Position numbers and translations under genes: made by a program
The notes under the pieces: model-generated
The model's database searches: none
What the model was told of the DNA's origin: nothing
What the model saw: only the letters and a program-made list of their open reading frames with translations
In this document: piece after piece, positions 52,053 through 60,336 of the stretch
How positions within the stretch are numbered: the first letter of the stretch is position 1
Layout of the letters: the number at the start of each line of letters is the position of its first letter
Assembly: GCA_050015275.1 (NCBI GenBank)
Contig: JBEKBS010000001.1
Location: forward strand, 186,001 to 250,000
Source: DATKJS01 sp050015275
GTDB lineage: Bacteria > Acidobacteriota > Aminicenantia > Aminicenantales > Saccharicenantaceae
Reading direction: 5' to 3'
DNA length: 64,000 bases

Positions 52053-52120
52053 GATCAAAAAAGCGGACGAGGATACGCCGTGACCTTACCCCTCCGGTCT
52101 TGATCAGCACTTTCCCGGCC

Positions 52121-54073
52121 TCACAGAATGAGCCGGAGGCCGGCGACGAAGGAGAAGGCCGGCGTCCCGTAGCCCCAGACCATTTCGTAGCGCGCGTTGA
52201 GGATGTTGTCGAGCCGGACGTAAAGGTCGAGCGCGCGGCTGACGGGTGTCGAGATGACGGCCCCGAGAAGGGCATAGCTAGCGAGGGGGATATCCTGGTA
52301 GGGGTAGACGCTGAAGTCGCGGTCCATCCGCTTTCCGACGAAAAGGAGGGATGCGGAGAGGTCGACCCGCCGGAAAAGACGCGACCCGACCTCGGCCGAG
52401 AACTTATCCCTCGGCCGGCGGAGCAGGGCCTCTCCGGTGGCCTCGTCGCGGGCGATGAGCCGGGTGTAGGACGCCCTGAGGCTCAGGGATTCGCCCGGCC
52501 CGAGCGGCCGGGACTCCAACGAAACCTCGATCCCGTGCGTCCCCGCCCGGCCGACGTTGATGTATCCCTGGAGATAGTCGAAGTCGATGAGGTCACGGAA
52601 TGAGTTCCGGAAATAGGTCACGCCGAGGCGGAGCCTGTCCCGGACGATGTCCTGCTCGGCCCCGGCGTCCCAGCCGGTCACGCGCTCGGGCTGGAGGTTG
52701 ATGTTGCCGATGGGGCCCCATGTCGTGGGTGGGGCGAAGAGCTGATAGAGGGAAGGGGACTTGAACCCCGTCCCGAGCGTCGCCTTGAGTTTCGTCCCCG
52801 TGGCCTTGATGACCCACGCCGGCGCGAGCCGGAAGGTCAGGGCCGCTCCCGTCCGGCTGTGGACATCGAGCCGCGCCCCCGCGGCGAGAAAGAACGATCC
52901 CCCGGCCTTCCATTGGTCCTGGATATAGAATCCCCCCGCCCCGGCTTTCTGCGAGGGAAAGGAACTTTCATCGGTCCCCGCCGTTCCCGTTGAGATGTAA
53001 TCCGAATGGCCTGCCTCCTGGCCGAGCTCAACGCCGGCGGTCAGCGTCTGGGACGGGCCGAGAAAGAAGTTGTTCTGCCAATCGAGCTTGATGAGCTGGC
53101 CCGCGTACGTCCCATCCTCGCCTTCGAGCGGATGAGCGTCGTCGGGAGGATTGATGAGCTTCCGGTCCGACCGGGTCCAGGAGATGGAAAGCTTCTGTTC
53201 CCAGCGGTTCCCGAGGAAGAGGCCCCGGGCCTGGATCCTGGCGAGCGTGGCCGCGTAATCCTGGATGGCGTTCGGGTCGTCGCCGTAGGGCCCTCCGAAA
53301 TCGTCGATCGCGCTCCGGGCGCTGATGGAGCGGACCATGACATCGAGGTCGATATTCTTGCGGACGGCGAACCCGAACCTCCCGGACAGAGTCAGGTTCC
53401 GGTAGCCGTCCGGCTCGCTGTTGCCGGCATATCGGTCCGAAGCGGCCGAGAAGCCGGCTGTCCGGGCGTAGGAAAGACCGAAAGAATAATCCGACCGGCC
53501 CGCCGCCCCCGAGAAACCAAGGACACTCGTCCAGGTGCCGTAGGAGCCCGCCGAGCTCGACAGGTCCAGCCGGGGCCGGCCTTGGCCTCTCCGGGTGATG
53601 ATATTGATCACCCCTCCCATGGCGTCCGAGCCATAGAGGGGGCTCTGAGGGCCGCGGAGGACCTCGATCCTCGCCACCTGGCTCAAGGCAAGATGGGCCA
53701 GGTCGTAGGACCGGGAGGGGTTGATGGGGTCGTTGAGCTCGACACCATCGAGAAGGACGAGGGTGTCCTCGCTTCCCGCCCCTCGGATGAAGACGGAGGC
53801 CGCGGCGCCCGGGCCTCCGTTCTGGGTGACGGACAGGCCGATAAGGTCCTCCAAGGCGTCGAGGACCGTGGACTTCCGCGTTCGGGCGAGATCTGCTTCC
53901 GTGATGACGGTCACCGAGCTGGCTACCTCCCGGCTCGGCGTCTCCACCTTCGTCGCGGTCACGACGACGTCGTATTGGAGGGGTGGAGGGGGCTTGACCT
54001 GTTCTTCCTCGGCCCCGGCGATCAGGCCGCAGGCGAGCATGAGCACGGCAAAGGCGGGCGCGCGTTGGACCAT
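52121..54073 (-). CDS. btuB: TonB-dependent vitamin B12 receptor, BtuB-like
   Basis: The 650-residue receptor has a signal peptide (MVQRAPAFAVLMLACGLIAG) and a TonB-box-like segment (YDVVVTATKVETP). The plug domain shows SVFIRGAGSEDTLVLLDGVELND and IEVLRGPQSPLYGSDAMGGVINIITRR. The 22-strand barrel ends in FSVYPYQD...NILNARYEMVWGYGTPAF and a C-terminal hydrophobic strand. The upstream cobalamin riboswitch makes B12 or another corrinoid the expected ligand. The partner transporter btuCD is not in the window. GGAG precedes the ATG. Confidence 0.92.
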   Translation of the reverse strand: MVQRAPAFAVLMLACGLIAGAEEEQVKPPPPLQYDVVVTATKVETPSREVASSVTVITEADLARTRKSTVLDALEDLIGLSVTQNGGPGAAASVFIRGAGSEDTLVLLDGVELNDPINPSRSYDLAHLALSQVARIEVLRGPQSPLYGSDAMGGVINIITRRGQGRPRLDLSSSAGSYGTWTSVLGFSGAAGRSDYSFGLSYARTAGFSAASDRYAGNSEPDGYRNLTLSGRFGFAVRKNIDLDVMVRSISARSAIDDFGGPYGDDPNAIQDYAATLARIQARGLFLGNRWEQKLSISWTRSDRKLINPPDDAHPLEGEDGTYAGQLIKLDWQNNFFLGPSQTLTAGVELGQEAGHSDYISTGTAGTDESSFPSQKAGAGGFYIQDQWKAGGSFFLAAGARLDVHSRTGAALTFRLAPAWVIKATGTKLKATLGTGFKSPSLYQLFAPPTTWGPIGNINLQPERVTGWDAGAEQDIVRDRLRLGVTYFRNSFRDLIDFDYLQGYINVGRAGTHGIEVSLESRPLGPGESLSLRASYTRLIARDEATGEALLRRPRDKFSAEVGSRLFRRVDLSASLLFVGKRMDRDFSVYPYQDIPLASYALLGAVISTPVSRALDLYVRLDNILNARYEMVWGYGTPAFSFVAGLRLIL

Positions 54074-54126
54074 GAAAGGATCTCCATCGCCGCCCCCGCC
54101 GCTTTTATCCCGGGGGACCGGGGGGT

Positions 54127-54172
54127 AAAAAAACAGCCCCCGTCTTCCGCCCGAAGACCGGTTGCCCGGGGC
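54127..54172 (-). terminator. Terminator in the expression platform of the B12 riboswitch
   Basis: On the minus strand GTCTTC-GGGCG-GAAGAC (54142-54158) lies inside an outer GGCCCC/GGGGC pairing, and the RNA then reads GGGGGCTG followed by seven U (54127-54133). This fits premature termination when B12 is bound. Confidence 0.7.
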
Positions 54173-54311
54173 CTAAGGAAGGTTTCCTGACTCCCGGATC
54201 GTCCTCCTCCCAGGCCTTCCGGCCCCTTGGCCGTGGCATCGTCTGGGATTTGTCCCCGGTTACAGTAGCGGGGGCTGTGTCCGCGTCTCACGGACTTCCC
54301 TTCGATTAAAC
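54171..54311 (-). promoter_or_regulatory. Cobalamin (B12) riboswitch
   Basis: Read on the minus strand, the leader shows the conserved order of the class. GAAGGGAA and GTGAGACGCGG come first, then ACAGCCCCCGCTACTGTAA, then the B12-box region GATGCCACGG, and finally GGAGGACGATCCGGGAGTCAGGA. It lies 98 bp upstream of the btuB ATG and is followed by a terminator. High B12 is expected to shut off the receptor. Confidence 0.95.
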
Positions 54312-54312
54312 C

Positions 54313-55044
54313 CGTCCCCTATTTTAGCAAAAGAGGAACGATTTCTCAAGGAGAAAAAAAGGGGCCCAAAAACGGGGTTTTTCCCTCTTTATCTTCTAAG
54401 CATTGGGAAAGGCTGCCCTGATCTTAGCCTCAGATCAGGGCAGCCTCTCCAGGGAGGGGTGGATTGAGAAAGAAGCAGGATGTAGGTTCAAACTCCCGCT
54501 CAAAGGAGGTCTTGAAAGGAGGAAATGTGTCGGCTCGTGTCTTCCGGTGTTTCTTGCCGTCATCGTCGCACTCAAGTTATGTAAACAACGGCAGGCCTCA
54601 GAGCGTTGCATTTGTGAAGAAAGATAGAAGCGTGATGTAATCAGACGGGCGGGCAAAAAACAAAATTTTCGATTTTTGCCGAATTCCCTTTTGCTACCGT
54701 TTATTATTATACCACATGTGGCGGAGTCAAATCAATACTTTTTTCCGAGTTTTAGAAAAAGACTTTTTTAGCCCTGTTTTTGATGTATTTTTCGCAGAAA
54801 AGAAGGGCTTTTCCCTGCTTTCTGTCGGGAGGCCTCATCCAGCCCTCCTCAGAGGGAGTTTACCCTGAAAAAAGGACCGGACAGGAGGCAAGGCAAGACG
54901 GGAAAATAGGGGCTTTTCGAAGAGGAAACGGGCTCAAAGGGAGGGTTTTTTGGACATCTGGACCGGCGAAGCGGCCGGAATGCCGATATTTCCACGAATT
55001 CGACGAAATCGTCCGCCGCGAAGGCCTTCCGGCCGGGGTATTCG
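54313..55044. other. Non-coding stretch of about 730 bp with promoter and strong hairpin
   Basis: There is no plausible protein gene. On the minus strand, a promoter (54706-54735) points into a segment ending with a 14-bp perfect hairpin (54411-54424 with 54432-54445, loop 7) and, about 50 nt later, a CCCC/GGGCCCC structure with seven U (54354-54360). On the plus strand, AAAGGAGG occurs twice (54502-54509 and 54515-54522), so the minus strand carries twin CCTCCTTT sequences. It may encode a small RNA, or be the long leader of btuB. I recognise no known RNA family. 54740-55044 shows nothing clear. Confidence 0.5.
54706..54735 (-). promoter_or_regulatory. Promoter pointing towards the btuB riboswitch
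   Basis: TTGATT (54730-54735) and TATAAT (54706-54711) on the minus strand are 18 bp apart, in an AT-rich patch. Confidence 0.65.
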
Positions 55045-57135
55045 TCAGAATAGGGCGGCCGGGGTCTCGCCGAGCTTTTTCTGGTCTTCCGGCCTTAGGC
55101 CCCAGCGGAGCTCGCCTTTGGGGTCCGAGAACCGGAAGTAATACCCCCAGCCCCCAGCCCCCTGGAGGACCTTGATCAGGACCTTGTTCCAGCCCTTTTT
55201 GAGGTTCGCGGAAAACCGGTCCTGGTCCGGCACGGCCGGCCGGTAGACCGGGTTTGTGTGGACGAGCTCGCCGTTGACCCAAACCCGGACCCCGTCGTCG
55301 CTCCCGAGAAGGACCGAAGCCTGCCGATCGTCCGGCGAAAGAACATAAACCAGCCCGTAGGCGAGAACCTGTTCGTTCGGCTTGACGAGCTCATCGAGCC
55401 GGACATACCCGGTGGGACCCGCCTGAATGGTCCTCCATCCGATCTCGACATCGTTTTTGCCCTTGTACTTTTTCGTGAGATCGGCCTCCTTTTCGGGAGG
55501 GTAAACGGTCTGAAGGTCGTTCATGTCCGCGGCCTGGAACGGCCCGATGAGGTTCCATTCCATGATGAAGCGGCGGGACGACGGATTGAGGCTCAGACCG
55601 ACAAAGGCGATCTCCATGCCGGCGGCTTTTTCGTCCTTCCCGGCCGATTCGAAGAACAGGGAATTCTGTCCGGCCTCGAGAAGGATGTCCTTGAGGGTCA
55701 AAGCGGTGAGCTGGCCCTCCCTCGAGTAGCCTTCGCATGTCCCCAGGACCTCGAAAGTCCCTTCGGGGTTTTCGGGCGTCACCCGCTTCTTGAGGATGTG
55801 GAAGTTGCCAGAAGCTGGCCCCTTGAGAAAGTACAGGCTGACCGAGTAGAGGTCGCGGACCTCCGCCGAAAACCGGAGCTCCGCCTGGGTCCCCTCCACG
55901 GCCCCATCGGTCCTAAGGAGCGGGTAGCGGGTGCCCGACGCGTCGTAATAAGACGTCAGCGAGCTCGTCAGCCGGGGCGCCGAGAGCCGGAGCCGGGCTT
56001 CCCGGTCCTCAAAGACGGCCTGGCTTTCGGACTTGACCTCCTCCCACTTCGGGAAGATGAAGTTCTCCGGGGATTCAAGGGCGTAGGGGAGGCGTTTTTC
56101 GGGTCCGGGGAGGGCCGGGAAGGGAACATGAGGCTCGGTCTGGTACCAGTAGGCGACCGAGGAGTCGTAGTCCGAGCGGTCGTTCGCGTGGCCGTGCTCG
56201 ATCGTCACCCGGATGGATTTCTTAAAAGGAATGGGATCGGGAATGTGGAACCTGTAGACCGTGGCCTTCGACCCGGGCTGGAAATCCTCTTCCTGGAGCG
56301 GGCAGCCGTAGAAAAGATTCTGGCTCTGGCGCATGCCCCAGGCGTCGGAGAAATAATCTTCCGAGCCCGTGCCGTGGAGGGAGGGGGCGGATTCCCCGTC
56401 GACATAGATCATGTCGTCCCCCTCACCCCACCAGCCCACGGTTCTCTGGAGAATGCTGAGGTTGCACCCGACGTAATGGCCGGCGCCCGCGGCGTCGAGG
56501 ATGACGTAATTCTTGTCCCCGGTGCAGGGGAAGTCCTGCCGGTATTGGGCGTGGAAGTATGGAGCGTCCGGCCGGAGGCCGTCGAGCTCCCGGTAGTCGA
56601 TGTAATAATAAAAGGCGTCGACGGGCTTCGTCCCCTCGTTGGTGACGGTGACGCGGCAGGACCAGCGGAAGGGCATGTACCAGTAGCAGTTCCGGGCCCG
56701 GCCTTCCGACGAACACGCGATCGGAAGAGAAGAAAGGTTCCGGTTGAGGCCGTGGCCGACACCGAAGAAATCGCCGATCGGGGCCTCGACCGAGGGGACG
56801 TCTTCGCCGTCCCAGTACACCCGGAGGACGATCTTCCGGCCGTAGAAGGCCTCGCCGGCGATGGTCACCCAGATGTGGTGGATGGCCGCCGGGCCCTTGA
56901 TCTCGGCCAGGAGGGCCGTCTTTCCCGCTTCGATCGGGATCGAATCGTGGTTCCCGCCCGTGCGGTCATAGGAGGAGACCCTCTTGCTCCGGTAGTTCTG
57001 CTTCTCGCCGAGCTTGCCCAGCGTGTCCTGGCCCGTGAGGGCGGACAGGGAACACAAAGCCAGGACCAGAAGCCCGAGCGTCATTCGGACGGATGGACGG
57101 GCGGCGGAGTCGGCCAAGAGGGATTTGTTTCGCAT
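55045..57135 (-). CDS. Exported DUF2961 (GH172) protein
   Basis: I start it at 57135 (AGAGG 8 nt upstream; a second ATG 6 bp earlier is too close), giving 696 residues. A signal peptide is present (TLGLLVLALCSLSALTG). The DUF2961 core spans about 40-400 with SYDRTGGNHDSIPIEAGKT, GPAAIHHIWVTIAGE, VEAPIGDFFGVGHGLN, VDGESAPSLHGTGSEDYFSD and HGHANDRSDYDSSVAYWYQ. Family members include GH172 difructose-anhydride and arabinofuranosidase-type enzymes; the catalytic Glu pair lies in GTGSEDYF and the EAPIGD region. A C-terminal PA14-like domain (YVRLDELVKPNEQVLAYG, VLLGSDDGVRVWVNGE) may bind sugar. It adds to the secreted glycan-degrading set. Confidence 0.85.
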   Translation of the reverse strand: MRNKSLLADSAARPSVRMTLGLLVLALCSLSALTGQDTLGKLGEKQNYRSKRVSSYDRTGGNHDSIPIEAGKTALLAEIKGPAAIHHIWVTIAGEAFYGRKIVLRVYWDGEDVPSVEAPIGDFFGVGHGLNRNLSSLPIACSSEGRARNCYWYMPFRWSCRVTVTNEGTKPVDAFYYYIDYRELDGLRPDAPYFHAQYRQDFPCTGDKNYVILDAAGAGHYVGCNLSILQRTVGWWGEGDDMIYVDGESAPSLHGTGSEDYFSDAWGMRQSQNLFYGCPLQEEDFQPGSKATVYRFHIPDPIPFKKSIRVTIEHGHANDRSDYDSSVAYWYQTEPHVPFPALPGPEKRLPYALESPENFIFPKWEEVKSESQAVFEDREARLRLSAPRLTSSLTSYYDASGTRYPLLRTDGAVEGTQAELRFSAEVRDLYSVSLYFLKGPASGNFHILKKRVTPENPEGTFEVLGTCEGYSREGQLTALTLKDILLEAGQNSLFFESAGKDEKAAGMEIAFVGLSLNPSSRRFIMEWNLIGPFQAADMNDLQTVYPPEKEADLTKKYKGKNDVEIGWRTIQAGPTGYVRLDELVKPNEQVLAYGLVYVLSPDDRQASVLLGSDDGVRVWVNGELVHTNPVYRPAVPDQDRFSANLKKGWNKVLIKVLQGAGGWGYYFRFSDPKGELRWGLRPEDQKKLGETPAALF

Positions 57136-57181
57136 GGTCATATCCTCTTCGGGAAATATACCAAAAAATCCCGACGGGAGT

Positions 57182-57685
57182 CTACCGGGCGACGGCCGGG
57201 CGATCCTTCAGCCAGCCGGTCCTGATCCGCGATTTCCGGTCGCGGCGGGTGTAGGGCTTGATGTCGAGGACGGGAGTGCCGTCGACGAGGTCGAGCCCCG
57301 AGACCTTGAGGACCGGCCCGTCCCTCGAGAGCAGGCGGACGACGCTCATCCCCAGCGGGTTGGGGCGGTGAGGGGAGCGCGTCGCGAAAACGCCGCGGGG
57401 CCGGGATTCTCCGGGCGGGACAGTCCTGAGCTTGAAGCCCGAGGCCCGGTGGAAAGCAAAAATGACAATGATGTGGGAAAAGCCTTCCAAGCTCTCGAGG
57501 GCCGGGGCGAATTCGTCGAAGACCGCGATCTCGCCCGCGACATGGTCGAGAAAACGGGGGGGCGCGAAAGCCGGCGGCGGCAGATCTTCGGGGTTTTTGA
57601 AGGGAGACCGGACGACACCCACCGGCTTGAGCAGGAAGCCTCCTGCCGGCGGGGCGGCCGGCCGGCTGCGGCGGACCCTATTCAT
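57182..57685 (-). CDS. trmO: tRNA N6-threonylcarbamoyladenosine methyltransferase TrmO (TsaA/YaeB)
   Basis: The 167-residue protein has the TrmO barrel motifs: PVGVVRSPFKNPEDLP at the start, IAVFDEFAPALESLEGFSHIIVIFAFHR and FATRSPHRPNPLGMSVVRLL, where the RSPHRPNPIG block binds S-adenosylmethionine. It methylates t6A37 in some tRNAs. The C-terminal domain of E. coli TrmO is missing, as in many short family members. Its ATG overlaps the end of ilvE by 8 bp, so the two are translationally coupled. Confidence 0.88.
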   Translation of the reverse strand: MNRVRRSRPAAPPAGGFLLKPVGVVRSPFKNPEDLPPPAFAPPRFLDHVAGEIAVFDEFAPALESLEGFSHIIVIFAFHRASGFKLRTVPPGESRPRGVFATRSPHRPNPLGMSVVRLLSRDGPVLKVSGLDLVDGTPVLDIKPYTRRDRKSRIRTGWLKDRPAVAR

Positions 57686-58643
57686 TGACCAAGGTCAGCC
57701 ATTTTTCGTACCGGGGCGTTTTCCCCGTGACGGCGGCCCTGTAGGCCGTGATCATCGCCTGGGTCACCGGACCGATCTTCCCGCCGCCGATGGAGCGCTC
57801 CGTCCGGGCCCCGCCGGGAACGGACGCGTCGATCACCCGGACGACCGGGATGACCTCGACGGCGGTGCCGCTGAAAAAGGCCTCGTCGGCGCCGAAGAGG
57901 TCCTCCTTGGTCAGCGGGCCCACGGCGGTCTTGTACCCGGCGTCTCGGGCGATCTCGAGCAGGCTCGTCCGGGTGATGCCCTCGAGGACGGACTCGCTCC
58001 GGTCGTTCGTGCGGAGGACCTTGTCCTTGACGAGGAAGATGTTCTCCCCGGGGCCTTCAGCGATCCGGCCCTCAATGTTCAGAAAGATGGCCTCGTCGCA
58101 GCCCTGGGCCCGGGCTTCGAGCCCGTTGATCGTGGACTGGACGTAGATCCCGCCCAGCTTGGCGGCCATGTTCAGCTGGCTGTGATGGACGCGGCGCCAA
58201 GGGCCGATGTAGCCGCTGGTCCCCTGGCCGGCCTTCTCGCCGAGGTAGGCCGCCCACTCCCAGGCGCCGATGACGAGCTCGACCGGGCAGGCCCGGGGCA
58301 CCAGGCCGAGGTTCCCGTACGAATAGAACAGGAGGGGCCGGATATAACAGCTCTCCAGGCGGTTTTCCCGGAGGGTCAGCTTGATGGAACGGATGATCTC
58401 GTCCTTCGAATAAGGGGACTCCATCTTGGCCACGGAGGCGGAGAGGAGGAAGCGGTCGATGTGCTCGGGGAGGCGGAAGACGGCCGGTCCTTTGGCCGTG
58501 GAATAGGCCCGGATGCCTTCGAAGACGGAGGTCCCATAGTGCAGGGCGTGCATCATGGGATGCATGAAGCCCTCCGACCAGTCATAGAACTTGCCGTTCA
58601 ACCAGTACTTGCCGGCCTTGGGGAAATTGGCATTGTCATACAT
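57678..58643 (-). CDS. ilvE: Branched-chain amino-acid aminotransferase
   Basis: Started at 58643 (AAGGAG 7 nt upstream), the protein is 321 residues; a longer frame back to 58745 adds a Pro/Ser-rich lead unlike the family. It is a class IV PLP aminotransferase: MMHALHYGTSVFEGIRAY, IRPLLFYSYGNLG, HHSQLNMAAKLGGIYVQS with the PLP lysine, CDEAIFLNIEGRIAEGPGENIFLV and GITRTSLLEIARD. DEAFFSGTAVEVIPV is also conserved. It interconverts leucine, isoleucine and valine with their keto acids. A leucine-rich leader peptide may precede it. Confidence 0.94.
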   Translation of the reverse strand: MYDNANFPKAGKYWLNGKFYDWSEGFMHPMMHALHYGTSVFEGIRAYSTAKGPAVFRLPEHIDRFLLSASVAKMESPYSKDEIIRSIKLTLRENRLESCYIRPLLFYSYGNLGLVPRACPVELVIGAWEWAAYLGEKAGQGTSGYIGPWRRVHHSQLNMAAKLGGIYVQSTINGLEARAQGCDEAIFLNIEGRIAEGPGENIFLVKDKVLRTNDRSESVLEGITRTSLLEIARDAGYKTAVGPLTKEDLFGADEAFFSGTAVEVIPVVRVIDASVPGGARTERSIGGGKIGPVTQAMITAYRAAVTGKTPRYEKWLTLVNE

Positions 58644-58726
58644 GTCTGACTCCTTGAGGGCGGATGGATGCGATGAAGGCGGGGGAAGATCGATCAAGGC
58701 TTTCGCGCCGTTCGCCGAGGGCAACT

Positions 58727-58753
58727 TCACAGGTGAAGAAGGCACAACCTCAT
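58727..58753 (-). promoter_or_regulatory. Possible leucine-rich leader peptide upstream of ilvE
   Basis: The minus strand from 58753 encodes MRLCLLHL and a stop: four leucines in eight residues. CTTCAC-CT-GTGAAG forms a hairpin over its end, and AAGATCGAT just upstream of its start can pair with ATCGATCTT downstream. No good ribosome-binding site or T-run is visible. It could be an attenuator or chance. Confidence 0.35.
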
Positions 58754-58831
58754 GTATCGATCTTGAGATTGATCGGGGACCTGTTTAAAAATGAATGCTA
58801 GCATACATCAAGGTCGAAGTAAAGCCGAGCG

Positions 58832-59782
58832 TCATCCCGGCCCGTAGAACGTTTTTCGGCCGTGGCGGACGGAACTGATCTTTCCGGACTCGAGAAGGCG
58901 GCCGGCAGCCTTGAGAACCTCGTCCCGGTCTCTGCCGAGCGCGGCCGAAATGTCTTCGGCCGTCACCGGCCGCCGCTCCACCATGGCGACGATCGCGGCC
59001 TCCAAGCTGCCCGCCTCTCGGGGTTGCCGTCGCCCGGCAAAGGCCGCGACGATCTCAGCCCTCTTCCCCAGGGCCCGGCGGACCCTTTCGAGCTCCCGGG
59101 CCGTCAGCGGGCGGGCCGATCGTTCGGCGGGAGGGCGGACAACGGTGTTGAGATGGACCCGGTCCGGGTCGATCGTGGCGATCGCCTTTTTCAGAGCCCG
59201 GATGTGGGCCGGCGAATCGTTGACGCCCTTGACCAGCATGACCTCGAGCCAGAGCCGGCCCTGGAACTCCCGCCGGAACCGGGCCAGACCTTCGATCACC
59301 CTGGCCGCTTGGAAAGAGGGGTGGGGACGGTTGACCTTCCGGAACAGGGCGGCCGTGGCGGCGTCCAAGGACGGTGCCACGACATCGGCCAGCCGAAGCT
59401 CGGCGCGGACGTCCCGACGGGTGAGGAGCGTGCCGTTGGTCAGGACGGCGACCGGAACCCGGGTCATTCTCTTAATGCCCCGGATGAGAGGCCCCAGGTT
59501 CCTGTTCAGGGTCGGCTCCCCGGAGCCGGAGAAAGTGATGTGGTCCACCCCCGGACATGCAGCCAGCGCCTCCCGGACCTGGGCCAGGACTTCACGGACC
59601 GAAAAATAGGCCTGGCGCCGGCTTGTTGTCCGGCCGGCGGAACCGAGCTGGCAATAAACGCAGTCGAGGCTGCACGTCTTATGGGGCAGGATGTCCACGC
59701 CCAGGGAAAACCCCAGCCGGCGGGAGGGGACCGGGCCGTACACGAACCGGCGCTTTCCGGCCTTCCGCCTGACGGCCCGCAC
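58832..59782 (-). CDS. Radical SAM protein with a C-terminal winged-helix-like domain
   Basis: I start it at a GTG (59780-59782) with GAGGAGA 6 nt upstream, giving 316 residues. It reads FVYGPVPSRRLGFSLGVDI, then KTCSLDCVYCQLG with the CxxxCxxC motif for the 4Fe-4S cluster. HITFSGSGEPTLN and VLTNGTLL are radical SAM motifs, and EVMLVKGVNDSP follows. The C-terminal 70 residues look like a winged helix (EAAIVAMVERRPVTAEDISA). The group is widespread in anaerobes and functionally uncharacterised. It begins 11 bp after the DUF6485 gene. Confidence 0.85.
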   Translation of the reverse strand: MRAVRRKAGKRRFVYGPVPSRRLGFSLGVDILPHKTCSLDCVYCQLGSAGRTTSRRQAYFSVREVLAQVREALAACPGVDHITFSGSGEPTLNRNLGPLIRGIKRMTRVPVAVLTNGTLLTRRDVRAELRLADVVAPSLDAATAALFRKVNRPHPSFQAARVIEGLARFRREFQGRLWLEVMLVKGVNDSPAHIRALKKAIATIDPDRVHLNTVVRPPAERSARPLTARELERVRRALGKRAEIVAAFAGRRQPREAGSLEAAIVAMVERRPVTAEDISAALGRDRDEVLKAAGRLLESGKISSVRHGRKTFYGPG

Positions 59783-59793
59783 CGCCGGTCTCC

Positions 59794-59997
59794 TCAAGCC
59801 CTGTCCTTGTACGTCTGGATGAACATCCGGAGGGAGCGGTCGTAGGTCTTCTCGACACCGTCCGGGAACAGGCAGGCCGGAAGCTCCTTGTGGCTCCAAT
59901 GGTAGGCCAGGCACTCGCAGCAGACCCCCTTGCGGCTGCAGGGCTCCCAGCTGCAGTTGCAGTGGGCCAGGTTCTTCTTGCTGTTGCATTCTCTCAT
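59794..59997 (-). CDS. Small cysteine-rich protein, DUF6485-like
   Basis: The 67-residue protein has seven cysteines in the pattern CNSKKNLAHCNCSWEPCSRK, GVCCECLAY, then LPACLFP, which resembles a small family (DUF6485) with probable zinc or iron-sulphur binding. It precedes the radical SAM gene, and pairings of such small Cys-rich proteins with radical SAM enzymes are common in anaerobes. A minus-strand TATAAT lies about 33 bp upstream. Confidence 0.75.
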   Translation of the reverse strand: MRECNSKKNLAHCNCSWEPCSRKGVCCECLAYHWSHKELPACLFPDGVEKTYDRSLRMFIQTYKDRA

Positions 59998-60336
59998 GCG
60001 GCGGTCTCTCTATAAAGGATTCTTCCTTATTATAAGAGAGCCGGGCGGGAAACAGGAGCACTATTTTTGGCCGGCAGTTTCATGGATGGCTGAAGCGATA
60101 AAAGGAAGATGCGCGGGGGGTGTTCCCGGAGGAAGTCGAGAGATTCATGGCGTATGAAAAGGACTGCGGGGATTGACCGAGATGTGCTGGAGCGGCTTAG
60201 TCCTCCAGAAGAAACGATTCGGGAACAGCGCGAATAACCCCGCCCTCGAGTGAAGGCCGTCCTTGAAGCCCGAAATTGCGCTCCTGACGCGTTTCGTGTA
60301 TCATACGAGAATTCAACGGCTTAATGAGGAAAATTC
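59998..60336. other. Gap between the divergent DUF6485 and queF genes
   Basis: A minus-strand TATAAT (60029-60034) probably serves the DUF6485 gene. The plus-strand promoter of queF is at 60276-60304. I found no preQ1 riboswitch and no gene in the ~340 bp. Confidence 0.55.
60276..60304 (+). promoter_or_regulatory. Promoter of queF
   Basis: TTGCGC (60276-60281) and TATCAT (60299-60304) are 17 bp apart, 33 bp before the ATG. Confidence 0.6.

Noticed and set aside
54480..54500. GGTTCAAACTCC resembling a tRNA T-loop
   Set aside because: The flanking bases do not pair as a T-stem and no anticodon or acceptor stem can be built.
54518..54640. Short frames starting ATG/GTG after AAAGGAGG on the plus strand
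   Set aside because: They are 19 to 39 codons long with no recognisable composition or neighbour, and the spacing to the site is poor (2-4 nt).
58644..58745. Longer N-terminus for ilvE starting at 58745
   Set aside because: The extra residues are Pro/Ser-rich and unlike the family, and the ATG at 58643 has a good AAGGAG site.
60200..60336. Possible preQ1 riboswitch before queF
   Set aside because: The transcript from the promoter at 60276-60304 has a leader of only about 25 nt, and the preQ1 consensus is not present.
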